Part shown: one piece after another, positions 53,952 through 62,561 of the stretch
How positions within the stretch are numbered: position 1 is the first letter of the stretch
Layout: each line of letters opens with the position of its first letter
Assembly (NCBI RefSeq): GCF_015690345.1
Contig: NZ_JADPUN010000076.1
Location: forward strand, 1-64,000
Direction: 5' to 3'
Length of the DNA: 64,000 nucleotides
Source of the DNA: Plantactinospora alkalitolerans
GTDB taxonomy: Bacteria > Actinomycetota > Actinomycetes > Mycobacteriales > Micromonosporaceae
Program-made: the position numbers and the translations under genes
The notes under the pieces: model-generated
The model's input: only the letters and a program-made list of their open reading frames with translations
Database searches by the model: none
What the model was told of the DNA's origin: nothing

Positions 53952-55472
53952 ATGGCGGAACCAGAGCAGATGCACGTGGACGTCGACGGCACCGTGGGCG
54001 CGGACGTGACCGCGGACGTGGACGTCGTGGTGATCGGGCTGGGCGTGGGTGGCGAGGAGACGGCGAACCGGCTCGCCGCCGCCGGCCTTTCGGTCGTCGG
54101 CATCGAACACCGTCTCGTCGGCGGGGAGTGTCCGTTCTGGGGGTGCGTGCCGAGCAAGATCATGATCCGGGCCGGCAATGCTCTGGCCGAGGCGCGCCGG
54201 GTCGACCACCTGGCCGGTCGGGCCCAGGTCGAGCCGGACTGGACCACGGTGGCCAAGCGGATCCGGGAGGAGGCCACCGCCGGCTGGACCGACGACGCCG
54301 GCGCCGAACGGTTCACCTCGAAGGGCGGCCGTCTCGTCCGTGGTACCGGCACCCTCGCCGGCCCCGGTCTGGTCCAGGTCGGCAACGAGGTCTACCGGGC
54401 CAGGGTCGGTGTCGTCCTGGGTACGGGAACCACTCCGGTCATCCCGCCGGTACCGGGGCTGGCCGGCACCCCGTACTGGACCAACCGGGAGGCGATGGAG
54501 CTGGCCGAGTTGCCCGAATCGCTGGTGGTGCTGGGCGGTGGGGCGATCGGTGTGGAACTGGCCCAGGTGTTCGCCCGCTTCGGCGTACGGGTCAGCGTGG
54601 TCGAGGGCGGTGCGCGGGTGCTGGCCCTGGAGGAGCCGGAGTCGTCGGAGCGGGTCGCCGCGGCGCTGCGCGCGGACGGTGTCACGGTGCACACCGGGGC
54701 CCACGCCGAGCGGGTCGAGCACGACGGCACCGGATTCACCGTCCACCTGGCCGGGGGCGACCGGTTCCGCGGCGAACGGCTGCTGGTGGCGACGGGCCGG
54801 CGCGCCGTACTGGAAACGCTCGGCCTGGAGACCGTCGGGCTGGATCCGACGAAACGGTTCCTGGAGACGGACGACCGGATGCGGGCGGCCGACGGGATCT
54901 GGGCGGTCGGCGACCTGACCGGACACGGCGCCTTCACCCACATGGCGATGTACCAGGCCGGGATCGCGATCGACGACATCCTGCGACGGGCCGGCATCGG
55001 GACCGGTCCGGACGGTGCCGGACCGGCAGGTGGCGGCGGCGTCGGTGGCGTCGGTGTCGGTGGTGGCGTCGACGGCGGTGGCCTCGACGGTGGTGGTGGC
55101 CGGCGGGCCGACTACCGCGCCCTGCCCCGGGTCACCTTCACCGATCCCGAGGTGGGTGCGGTCGGGCTGACCGAGCGCCAGGCCCGGGACCGGGGACTGA
55201 ACGTCCGGGTCGGCTTCACCCTGCTCTCCGACTCGACCCGGGGCTGGATCCACGAGGTGGGCGACGAGGGCTTCATCAAACTGGTCGGCGACGCCGACCG
55301 TGGGGTACTGGTCGGGGCGACGTCCGCCGGCCCGGTCGGCGGCGAGGTGTTGAGCGCACTGGTCGTGGCGGTGCACGCCGAGGTCCCGGTGACCACCCTG
55401 ACCGGAATGATCTACGCCTATCCGACCTTCCACCGGGCGATTGAGACGGCGGTACGCGGTTTGTTGCAGTAG
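53952..55472 (+). CDS. Flavoprotein disulfide reductase (mercuric reductase/lipoamide dehydrogenase-like) with Gly-rich insertion
   Basis: 506 aa from ATG 53952. FAD site VVIGLGVGGEETANRLAAAG; redox pair Cys60/Cys65 in GGECPFWGCVPSK; NAD(P) site VVLGGGAIGVELAQVFARFG; and a C-terminal YPTFHRAIE with the catalytic His494/Glu498. Between the NAD and dimerisation domains, residues ~347-386 are an unusual Gly/Val/Asp insertion with no equivalent in the family. There are no extra C-terminal cysteines, so it is not a true mercuric reductase. The substrate is unknown. Confidence 0.88.
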   Translation: MAEPEQMHVDVDGTVGADVTADVDVVVIGLGVGGEETANRLAAAGLSVVGIEHRLVGGECPFWGCVPSKIMIRAGNALAEARRVDHLAGRAQVEPDWTTVAKRIREEATAGWTDDAGAERFTSKGGRLVRGTGTLAGPGLVQVGNEVYRARVGVVLGTGTTPVIPPVPGLAGTPYWTNREAMELAELPESLVVLGGGAIGVELAQVFARFGVRVSVVEGGARVLALEEPESSERVAAALRADGVTVHTGAHAERVEHDGTGFTVHLAGGDRFRGERLLVATGRRAVLETLGLETVGLDPTKRFLETDDRMRAADGIWAVGDLTGHGAFTHMAMYQAGIAIDDILRRAGIGTGPDGAGPAGGGGVGGVGVGGGVDGGGLDGGGGRRADYRALPRVTFTDPEVGAVGLTERQARDRGLNVRVGFTLLSDSTRGWIHEVGDEGFIKLVGDADRGVLVGATSAGPVGGEVLSALVVAVHAEVPVTTLTGMIYAYPTFHRAIETAVRGLLQ

Positions 55473-55511
55473 CGCGGCGAACTTTGGTTCGGTTTTTGCA
55501 AGCCGCTGTCG

Positions 55512-55517
55512 TACGAT
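55512..55517 (+). promoter_or_regulatory. -10 box for a leaderless lacI-family gene
   Basis: TACGAT ends 7 nt before the GTG at 55525. No Shine-Dalgarno is seen. Confidence 0.45.
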
Positions 55518-55524
55518 CGCGGCC

Positions 55525-56526
55525 GTGACCAGAAGACTCACCGAGGTGGCCCAGAAGGCCGGGGTCAGCGAGGCCACGGTGAGCCGGGTGCTCAACGGCC
55601 GGGGCGGCGTCTCCGAGAGCACCCGGGTAGCCGTGCTCACCGCCCTGGACGTGCTCGGCTACGAACGGCCGAGCAAGCTGCGCGGCGAACGGGCCCGACT
55701 GGTCGGGCTCGTCCTTCCGGAGCTACAGAACCCGATCTTCCCCGCGCTGGCCGAGGTGGTCACCGGTTCGCTCGCCCAACGCGGGTTCACCCCGGCACTC
55801 TGCGCCCGGACCATCGGCGGAATCTCCGAAATGGACTACGTGGAGATGCTGCTGGACCACCAGGTCTCCGGGGTGATCTTCGCCGGTGGCTCGTACGCCC
55901 TGGCCGACGCCCAGCACGACCACTACCGGCGGCTGACCGATCGGGGCCTGCCCGTCGTACTGGTCAACGCCGGCGTCGACGAGTTGGGTTTTCCGTGCGT
56001 GTCGACCGACGACGCGGTGGCGGTCGAGCAGGCGTACGGACACCTGCGGTCGCTCGGACACGAGCGGATCGGTCTGGTGCTGGGTCCCGCCGACCACGTG
56101 CCGTCCCGTCGGAAGTTGTCCGCGATGGCGAACGTCGCCGGCTGGGCCGAGGGCGAGGAGTGTGTCGAACGCTCCAGCTTCTCGATGGAGGGCGCCCGGG
56201 TCGCGGCGAGCAAGCTCATCGAGCGCGGTGTGACCGGGGTGATCTGTGCCAGCGACGTCATGGCGCTGGGCACGATCCGGGCCGCCCGTCGGCTCGGCCG
56301 GTCGGTACCGGCGGACGTCTCGGTGGTCGGCTTCGACGATTCGGCCCTGATGACCTGTACCGACCCGCCGCTGACCACGGTCCGGCAGCCGATCGAGATG
56401 ATGGGCCAGGCGGCGGTGGACCTGCTGGTCAACCAGATCGAGGGTGCCGGGGTGCTCGCCGACGAACTGCTCTTCGAACCCGAGCTCGTGGTACGCGGCT
56501 CGACCGCGCCGGCGCCCGGCCACTGA
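55525..56526 (+). CDS. LacI-family transcriptional regulator
   Basis: 333 aa from GTG 55525. The N-terminal helix-turn-helix and hinge are clear: LTEVAQKAGVSEATVSRVLN, then STRVAVLTALDVLGYERPSK. The rest is a periplasmic-binding-protein-like sensor (LVGLVLPELQNPIFPALAEV, VSVVGFDDSALM, TDPPLTTVRQPIEMMG). It lies upstream of the GH13 glucosidase in the same direction, so control of that gene by an alpha-glucoside ligand is the natural inference. Confidence 0.93.
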   Translation: MTRRLTEVAQKAGVSEATVSRVLNGRGGVSESTRVAVLTALDVLGYERPSKLRGERARLVGLVLPELQNPIFPALAEVVTGSLAQRGFTPALCARTIGGISEMDYVEMLLDHQVSGVIFAGGSYALADAQHDHYRRLTDRGLPVVLVNAGVDELGFPCVSTDDAVAVEQAYGHLRSLGHERIGLVLGPADHVPSRRKLSAMANVAGWAEGEECVERSSFSMEGARVAASKLIERGVTGVICASDVMALGTIRAARRLGRSVPADVSVVGFDDSALMTCTDPPLTTVRQPIEMMGQAAVDLLVNQIEGAGVLADELLFEPELVVRGSTAPAPGH

Positions 56527-56797
56527 CCACTTCCCCCACCACCGGCCTGTCTCTCGGCCCGCGCGCTGACCGGTCCACGATCGGCTGCCCGCCGCATTCG
56601 CACCCTCACCCGCCCGCACCCGGGCTCCTGCCCGTAACTCCCCAGCTCAGTCCGGGCGCGGTCGCGGGGGTGACCGGCCCCTGTCCTGTCCTCCGGCGGG
56701 GAACCTCGAGCTTCCGGCCGCCTCCGCTCGGCGTTTACCGTCACGGGTACCCAGCTCGCCGGCTCTAGTCGTTATCTTTCAGAGTACTGTCGGCTTA

Positions 56798-56826
56798 TTG
56801 CAGTCTTCCGCGCGGGTTTGTATCGT
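56798..56826 (+). promoter_or_regulatory. Promoter upstream of glucosidase, with overlapping dyad
   Basis: TTGCAG (56798-56803) and TATCGT (56821-56826) are separated by exactly 17 nt, a good match to a housekeeping-sigma promoter. GTATCGTCATCGACAC across the -10 is an imperfect palindrome of the size a LacI-type dimer would bind. Confidence 0.55.
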
Positions 56827-56901
56827 CATCGACACGAAACAAGACACGCGCGGAGACCCTGCATCAGACTCCCGCGCGCCACCCCAAGGAAGGGTGTCGT
56901 C

Positions 56902-56997
56902 ATGAAGAGATCGAGGCCGGGCAGCGCGCTGCGGCTGCCGCCGACCCGGACGACGGCCCGACCGACGGTTCCGTCGGCGGGCAGTATGAAGGGCTGA
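56902..56997 (+). CDS. Possible 31-aa leader peptide or gene remnant
   Basis: AAGGAAGGG lies 8 nt before an ATG that opens MKRSRPGSALRLPPTRTTAR, ending in MKG at a TGA. The basic start resembles the beginning of an exported-protein signal peptide, as would head a sugar-binding lipoprotein gene next to a LacI regulator, but the hydrophobic core is missing. It may be a remnant or a short translated leader. Confidence 0.35.
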   Translation: MKRSRPGSALRLPPTRTTARPTVPSAGSMKG

Positions 56998-57145
56998 GCC
57001 GATCATGGCCGTATCCGGCTGTTAGAACCTCACATCCGTGGGGGTCAGGTTCCTCATCCGATCGGTGGTCGACGACGACCGGTTGGACCCCAGCGCGCAG
57101 GTGCCGGTGGCAGCGACCCCGGACCGATCCAGAGAGCAGGTACTC

Positions 57146-58768
57146 GTGTCCACATCAGAGCGCCCCCGGTGGTGGCGAGACGCGGTGATCTACCAGGTCT
57201 ATCCCCGCAGCTTCGCCGACGCCAACGGAGACGGCATCGGCGACATCGCCGGCATCCGGAAGCGGCTGGGCTACCTGTCCGAGCTCGGTGTCGACGCCAT
57301 CTGGTTCGGCCCCTGGTATCCGTCCCCGATGGCCGACGCCGGCTACGACGTCGCCGACTTCCGGGCCATCGAGCCGGTCTTCGGGACGCTCGCCGAGGTG
57401 GAGGACCTGATCACCGAGGCGCATGGACAGGGGCTGCGGATCATCGCAGACCTGGTGCCCAACCACTGCTCGGACCAGCACCCCTGGTTCCAATCCGCAC
57501 TCGCCGGCGGGCCGGGTGCACCAGAGCGGGACCTGTTCTGGTTCCGGCCGGGACGCGGCCCGGACGGTGACCAGCCCCCGACCGACTGGATCGGCGAGTT
57601 CGGCGGCGGGACCTGGACCCGGACCACCAACCCGGACGGTACGCCCGGCGACTGGTACCTGCACCTCTTCGCCGCCCAGCAGCCGGACTTCAACTGGGAC
57701 CACCCGAAGGTACGCGCCGAGTTCGAGGACATCGTCCGGTTCTGGCTCGACCGGGGAGTCGACGGTATCCGGATCGACTCGGCGGCGCTGCTGCTCAAGG
57801 ACGCCACCCTGCCCGAGGTCGTCGGCGACGCGCCCCACCCGTTCCACGACCTGGACGGCGTACACGAGATCTACCGGAGCTGGCGGCGGATCGCCGACAG
57901 CTACCCGGAACCGCGCGCGTTGATCGGCGAAGTGTGGCTGCCGGACCGGCAGCGGTTCGCCAACTACCTCCGCCCGGACGAGCTGCACACCGCGTTCAAC
58001 TTCGACTTTCTCAGCTGTGCCTGGGACGCGGCGGCGCTGCGCGAGAGCATCGACGGAACCCTGGCCGAGCACGCGTCGATCGACGCCCCCGCCACCTGGG
58101 TGCTCTCCAACCACGACGTGACCCGGGTGGTCACCCGGTACGGCCGGGCGGACACGACGTTCAGTTTCGCCAGCAAGCGCGAGGGGACGTACACCGACCT
58201 GGAACTCGGCACCGTCCGGGCCCGGGCCGGCGCGCTCCTCTCGCTGTCGCTGCCCGGCGCCGCCTACGTCTACCAGGGTGAGGAACTCGGCCTCTGGGAG
58301 GTCGAGGACATCCCACCCGCGCTGCGCCAGGACCCGATGTTCCCCCGCTCCGGTTTTGTCGACCCGGGCCGGGACGGGTGCCGGGTACCACTGCCCTGGA
58401 GCGGCGACGCGGCGCCGTTCGGGTTCAGCCCGGACACCGCGACGGCGGCCCCCTGGCTGCCGCAACCGGCCGCCTGGAAGGACCAGACCGTGCAGGCCCA
58501 GACCAGCGACCCGCACTCGATGCTGGAGCTGTACCGGCAGGCGATCCGGATCCGTCGGGAGATCCCCGCGCTCGGCGACGGCACGCTGCGCTGGCTGCCC
58601 GCCCCGGACGGTGTACTGGCCTTCGCCCGCGAACCCGGGTTCGCCTGCGTCGTCAACCTCTCCGACACGCCCGTCCCGCTCCCGCCGCACCAGCACACAC
58701 TGCTGGCCAGCCGCCCGGTCGACGGGGAGCTGCTCCCGCCGGACACCGCCGTCTGGCTCCGCATGTAA
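57146..58768 (+). CDS. Alpha-glucosidase, GH13 family
   Basis: 540 aa from GTG 57146; the frame stays open further upstream but without family sequence. The (beta/alpha)8 barrel has the GH13 regions DLVPNHCSD, GIRIDSA with nucleophile Asp211, GEVWL with acid/base Glu262 and SNHDVTR with Asp324. The opening WWRDAVIYQVYPRSFADANG is typical of oligo-1,6-glucosidase/alpha-glucosidase. No signal peptide, so it cleaves imported oligosaccharides in the cytoplasm. Its TAA stop lies within the third copy of the 54-bp element. Confidence 0.92.
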   Translation: MSTSERPRWWRDAVIYQVYPRSFADANGDGIGDIAGIRKRLGYLSELGVDAIWFGPWYPSPMADAGYDVADFRAIEPVFGTLAEVEDLITEAHGQGLRIIADLVPNHCSDQHPWFQSALAGGPGAPERDLFWFRPGRGPDGDQPPTDWIGEFGGGTWTRTTNPDGTPGDWYLHLFAAQQPDFNWDHPKVRAEFEDIVRFWLDRGVDGIRIDSAALLLKDATLPEVVGDAPHPFHDLDGVHEIYRSWRRIADSYPEPRALIGEVWLPDRQRFANYLRPDELHTAFNFDFLSCAWDAAALRESIDGTLAEHASIDAPATWVLSNHDVTRVVTRYGRADTTFSFASKREGTYTDLELGTVRARAGALLSLSLPGAAYVYQGEELGLWEVEDIPPALRQDPMFPRSGFVDPGRDGCRVPLPWSGDAAPFGFSPDTATAAPWLPQPAAWKDQTVQAQTSDPHSMLELYRQAIRIRREIPALGDGTLRWLPAPDGVLAFAREPGFACVVNLSDTPVPLPPHQHTLLASRPVDGELLPPDTAVWLRM

Positions 58769-58818
58769 GGAAGGGCCCCTTCTTATCGCTTTTTGTATAA
58801 GAAGGGGCCCTTCCTAAC
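58765..58818 (-). repeat. 54-bp palindromic element, copy C
   Basis: Inverted relative to copies A and B, which again places the same end next to the 3' end of a gene. Here the element itself supplies the stop codon (TAA at 58766-58768) of the glucosidase gene. Confidence 0.9.
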
Positions 58819-58892
58819 ATCCGACGAGTATTGGCAGTCACACCGTGGGAAGCGGCTTCTGCCCGGCTCGGAGCAGCGGGGAGGATGTTGTC

Positions 58893-59480
58893 GTGGGGAA
58901 AACTTACGATCGGATCGACGGCCGGCTCCGGTCGTTCATCGACGAGCAGAAGATCTTCTTCGTGGCTACCGCGCCGCTGGCCGGCGACGGGCGCGTGAAC
59001 CTCTCGCCGAAGGGCCTGGTCGGCTCGCTGGCGGTGCTCGACGAGCAGACCGTGGCGTACCTCGACTTCGGGGGCAGCGGTGCGGAGACCGTGGCGCACC
59101 TGCGGGAGAACGGCCGGATAACGCTCATGTGGTGTGCCTTCGACGGCCCGCCGAACATCGTCCGGGTGCACGGCCGGGGCGAGCCGGTCTTCCGGGACGA
59201 CCCCCGGTGGCTGGACCTGATCCCGCACTTCCCGGAGCAGGCCGACGCGCCGGGGCTGCGGGCGATCATCGTGGTCACCGCCGAGCGGATCAGTGACACC
59301 TGCGGTTACTCGATCCCGTTCATGGATTACCGCGAGGAGCGGACCCTGCACTCCGACTACTTCGGCCGTAAGACGGACGAGGAGTTCGCCGCGTACTGCG
59401 AGCGGAAGGACCACGTCGGCGTCAGCCTCGACGGGCTGCCCGCGCTGCCCCTCCCGCTGCCGCCACTGCCCGCCGCCTGA
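58893..59480 (+). CDS. Pyridoxamine 5'-phosphate oxidase-family flavin/F420-binding protein
   Basis: 195 aa from GTG 58893, with GGGGAGGA 8 nt upstream. It shows the split-barrel pattern FFVATAPLAGDGRVNLSPKG, then VAYLDFGGSGAETVAHLREN and GRITLMWCAFDGPPNIVRVHG. The family binds FMN, F420 or heme-derived ligands and includes many uncharacterised reductases. The sequence is closer to these general members than to PdxH. The C-terminus is Pro/Leu-rich. Confidence 0.85.
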   Translation: MGKTYDRIDGRLRSFIDEQKIFFVATAPLAGDGRVNLSPKGLVGSLAVLDEQTVAYLDFGGSGAETVAHLRENGRITLMWCAFDGPPNIVRVHGRGEPVFRDDPRWLDLIPHFPEQADAPGLRAIIVVTAERISDTCGYSIPFMDYREERTLHSDYFGRKTDEEFAAYCERKDHVGVSLDGLPALPLPLPPLPAA

Positions 59481-59500
59481 CGGATCCGGTCGGCCGGTCG

Positions 59501-59608
59501 CGCCGATGATGCCGGTCGTGCCGATGATGCCGGTCGCGCCGATGATGCCGGTCGCGCAGATGATGCGGCTCGTGCCGATGATGCGGCTCGTGCCGATGAT
59601 GCCGGCCC
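59501..59608. repeat. 18-bp tandem repeat x 6
   Basis: Head-to-tail 18-bp units (core GCCGATGATGCCGGTCGC) follow the stop of the oxidase-family gene. Later units change to ATGCGGCTCGTG. The period is a multiple of three, so all six frames stay open; the resulting His-rich or Met-rich peptides lack credible starts. Confidence 0.8.
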
Positions 59609-59642
59609 CGTCGTGGTGCGGCGGCGGTGCCGATGACGCCGG

Positions 59643-60434
59643 TCACGTCGGTGGCGGTACCGGGGACGCGGAAGGGTTGTAGGCGCCGTGCCGGCCCTCG
59701 CCGGACGTGAACCGGGCCACCCCGTCCGACGCGTCGATGGCCAGGGAATTCATCCCGTACGCCAGCTCGGTGCGCATCGCCTCGTCCTCCGGTCGCCCAG
59801 CCGAGGCCAGTACGGCCAACCGGTCGTTGCGCAGGCAGGTCTGTGGGAACCCGGCGATCTCGGCGGCCATCGTCTCCGCAGCCGCGCGTGCCTCTCCGGG
59901 CGCCACGAGCCGGTTGACCAGCCCTATCTCGTACGCCTCCGTGGCCGGCACCGGGCGGCCGGTCAGGATGAGGTCCAGGGCCCGGCTCTCACCGATCAGC
60001 CGGGCCAGCCGTACCGTTCCGCCGTCGATCAACGGGACGCCCCAGCGGCGGCTGAAGACTCCGAACACGGCGTCGGACTCGGCGACCCGCAGATCGCACC
60101 AGAGGGCCAGTTCCAGCCCGCCGGCGACGGCGTACCCGGAGATGGCGGCGATCACCGGCTTGCCCAGGCGCATCCGGGTCGGGCCCATCGGACCGTCGCC
60201 CTCGGGTTCGACCCGGTTGCCGCTGGACGTGGTGATGGCCTTCAGGTCGGCGCCGGAGCAGAAGGTCCCGCCCTCGCCCCAGAGCACGGCGACGGCGGCC
60301 CGCTCGTCGCCGTCGAAGTTCCGGAAGGCGTCGGCCAGGGCCCGCGCGGTCGGCCCGTCCACCGCGTTGCGGGTTTCCGGCCTGGACAGCACGACCGTCT
60401 GCACCGGACCGGATTCCTCGACTCGTACGCCCAT
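59643..60434 (-). CDS. Enoyl-CoA hydratase/isomerase family protein
   Basis: 263 aa from ATG 60434. The crotonase fold is clear: oxyanion-hole regions GTFCSGADLKAI and ISGYAVAGGLELALWCD, then RWGVPLIDGGTVRLARLIG. The aspartate in the third motif and the absence of a second glutamate suggest a non-canonical hydratase or isomerase. The substrate is unknown. It is a single gene, not part of a visible beta-oxidation cluster. Confidence 0.88.
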   Translation of the reverse strand: MGVRVEESGPVQTVVLSRPETRNAVDGPTARALADAFRNFDGDERAAVAVLWGEGGTFCSGADLKAITTSSGNRVEPEGDGPMGPTRMRLGKPVIAAISGYAVAGGLELALWCDLRVAESDAVFGVFSRRWGVPLIDGGTVRLARLIGESRALDLILTGRPVPATEAYEIGLVNRLVAPGEARAAAETMAAEIAGFPQTCLRNDRLAVLASAGRPEDEAMRTELAYGMNSLAIDASDGVARFTSGEGRHGAYNPSASPVPPPT

Positions 60435-60554
60435 CGGACCAGGATGCCCGCCGGCACCCCACTCCGGCACCCCCCAAATATCCGCTACCGGGCCTGGGCC
60501 AGCCGGCCGGGTGGTCGAGACGTGGTCGACGTGGTCAGGGGCGGCAATCCGTCG

Positions 60555-61058
60555 TCAGATCTTGCTGAAGCCCTCGGCGGCCAGGTCGGCCAGTTCGTCG
60601 AGGGCCTGGCGGGCCCGGGCGGCCGCCACCGGATCGCGCTCGGTCAGCCCGCTGTCCAGGAACTCGTCCTCGTCGAGCCGCAGTACCTGACTCCGGTCGG
60701 CCGACGCCCACAGGTCGAGGTCCAGATCCGGCACCACGAGTACGTCGTCACGCACCTCGGCTGGCCGGGTCACGTCGCAGTACCAGCCCTTGAACACGCC
60801 GGACGCGTCGTGGACCTCCTTCACCGAGTACCACCGGTCCCGCCAGTAGTGCTCGGTGAAGACGTCACCCGGCTCGAACCGGACGAAGCCCATGTCCCGG
60901 GCCACCGGGTCGGACCAGGGCGCGCGGACCACCACGTGGACGCCGTCGTCGGAGAGCACCGATGCCGGGTACGACTTGTCGGGGCGTGGTGCCTTGACCA
61001 ACCGCACCGTGACCGTGTCGCCCGCCGTAAGGGTCCTGCCGCTGCCGTGTCGCGTCAC
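60555..61058 (-). CDS. DUF402 domain protein (FomD-like)
   Basis: 167 aa from GTG 61058. The centre has the DUF402 pattern WSDPVARDMGFVRFEPGDVF, EHYWRDRWYSVKEV, GVFKGWYCDVTRP and VVPDLDLDLWAS, with the acidic metal-site residues. FomD relatives hydrolyse nucleotide-linked intermediates or nucleoside phosphates; this member's substrate is unknown. Soluble. Confidence 0.85.
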   Translation of the reverse strand: MTRHGSGRTLTAGDTVTVRLVKAPRPDKSYPASVLSDDGVHVVVRAPWSDPVARDMGFVRFEPGDVFTEHYWRDRWYSVKEVHDASGVFKGWYCDVTRPAEVRDDVLVVPDLDLDLWASADRSQVLRLDEDEFLDSGLTERDPVAAARARQALDELADLAAEGFSKI

Positions 61059-61306
61059 GCCGTACCGCCCGCCTTCCGGTCCATCGCCGGACCGGTCCTT
61101 TCGCCCGGGCCGGCCCTTCGTCGAAAGCCGAGGTTATCGGCCCGCTCGTAGGGGTCGGTGGGCCACCCGTGAGCGCTGCCGCAACAGCCCCGATCGCGGA
61201 CGCGCCACGATCGGGGGAGGGTCATCCCCTAGGCGGCCAATTCGGGGTTTGTCGGGGGTCACGTCCCTGATGCCCGGTTGGTTGGGCCACGGCCAGACTG
61301 ACGGAC

Positions 61307-62521
61307 ATGAAGATCAGCACCGGGCGTACCCGGTTCCTCGCCGCACTGGTCGGCGTCGCCCTCGCCGGCAGCACCGTCTCGCCGGCCCTCGCCGGCACGT
61401 CGACCTCCGGCAGCGGTGGCGCCGGCACGTCGACCTCCGGTGGCGCCGGACGGCAGAGCGTGGCGGCGTGCACTGGTGCGGGTATGGACCCGGCCGCGAT
61501 GGTGGCGGCGATCCAGGGCCTGCCCAGCGCGGAGGCGACCGCCGCCCAGGTACGGGTGAACTCCGGCGCCGGCTGCTGGACCGGCCGGTCCGGGGTGGCG
61601 GACCTGCGTACCGGTGCGCCCGTACCGGACGGCGCGCGGTTCCGGATCGGCAGCGTGACCAAGGTGTTCACCGCGACCGTGGTGCTGCAACTCGTCGCGG
61701 AGGGCCGGGTCGGCCTCGACGTCCCGGTACAGCGGTACCTGCCCCGGCTGCTGCCCGCCGACTATCCGGCCGTGACCGTCCGGCAGCTCCTGGACCACAC
61801 CAGCGGCCTGCCGAGCCCGACCCTGCCGGACGGCGTCGAGTGGCAGCTCGCGCACCGGTTCGACCGGTGGACGCCCGAACAGATCGTCCGGGCGGCGCTG
61901 CGCAACGAGCGGGCGTTCGAGCCGGGGGACAAGCAGCATTACACGAACATGGGCTACATCGTGGCGGGGATGCTGATCGAGCGGGTCACCGGCCACTCGT
62001 ACGCGCACGAGATGCGGGAACGGATCTTCGAGCCGCTCGGACTGCGCGACACCTACGTACCCGGCGCGGATCCCACGATCCGTGGCCCGCACGCACACGG
62101 CTACCAGACCGTCAGCCGGAACGGGCGGACCACGCTGGTCGACGTGACGAACTGGAGCCAGACGATGACGCCGGCCGCCGGTGACATGATCTCCACCCTG
62201 GCCGACCTGGACACCTTCCTGCGCGAGCTGTTCGCCGGCCGGCTGCTGCCCGCCGCCCAGCTCGACGAGATGTTCACGTTGCCGGAAACGTCGGACGGCG
62301 AGCCGGCCCTGTACAGCATCGGCCTGACCGCGTTTCCGCTGCCGACCGGCGAGGTCCTGTGGGGCAAGTCCGGCGCCCGGTGGGGCTACTCCACTGCCAT
62401 TGCCGCGAGTCGGGACGGCACCCTGCGGGCGGTGTACTCGGTGAACTCGACCGACGCGAAGGGCGACACGCAGCCGGCGATCACCGAGAGGATCATCGGA
62501 GCGGCGCTGAGCATGCGCTGA
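61307..62521 (+). CDS. Secreted serine hydrolase, beta-lactamase/D-Ala-D-Ala carboxypeptidase family
   Basis: 404 aa. Residues 1-29 are a signal peptide ending in ALA, then a Gly/Ser/Thr linker. The class C/S12 catalytic motifs are SVTK (Ser116, Lys119), YTN (Tyr212-Asn214) and a KSG-type third motif (GKSGARWG). DHTSGLPS near residue 164 is typical of this group. It is extracellular and could be a cell-wall carboxypeptidase or an esterase. Confidence 0.9.
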   Translation: MKISTGRTRFLAALVGVALAGSTVSPALAGTSTSGSGGAGTSTSGGAGRQSVAACTGAGMDPAAMVAAIQGLPSAEATAAQVRVNSGAGCWTGRSGVADLRTGAPVPDGARFRIGSVTKVFTATVVLQLVAEGRVGLDVPVQRYLPRLLPADYPAVTVRQLLDHTSGLPSPTLPDGVEWQLAHRFDRWTPEQIVRAALRNERAFEPGDKQHYTNMGYIVAGMLIERVTGHSYAHEMRERIFEPLGLRDTYVPGADPTIRGPHAHGYQTVSRNGRTTLVDVTNWSQTMTPAAGDMISTLADLDTFLRELFAGRLLPAAQLDEMFTLPETSDGEPALYSIGLTAFPLPTGEVLWGKSGARWGYSTAIAASRDGTLRAVYSVNSTDAKGDTQPAITERIIGAALSMR

Positions 62522-62561
62522 CCTCCCGAAGGAGGGCGGGACGCGGGCGCGGGCTGCCGGA

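Larger units (their letters stand above)
56527..57145. other. Long leader region between lacI-family gene and glucosidase
   Basis: No long gene is supported. The right half contains a well-formed promoter (56798-56826), an overlapping dyad and a 31-codon reading frame with its own ribosome binding site. Confidence 0.55.

Noticed and set aside
53952..55472. Mercuric reductase call
   Set aside because: The redox Cys60/Cys65 pair is present, but the C-terminal cysteine pair and N-terminal heavy-metal domain are absent, and no mer genes adjoin.
52923..55640. Minus-strand 905-codon open frame
   Set aside because: It runs across the disulfide reductase in antisense and through an out-of-frame part of the monooxygenase; no conserved motifs.
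59422..59646. His-rich 74-codon frame on the minus strand
   Set aside because: It looks like a metal-binding peptide, but it comes from the 18-bp repeat and lacks a ribosome binding site.
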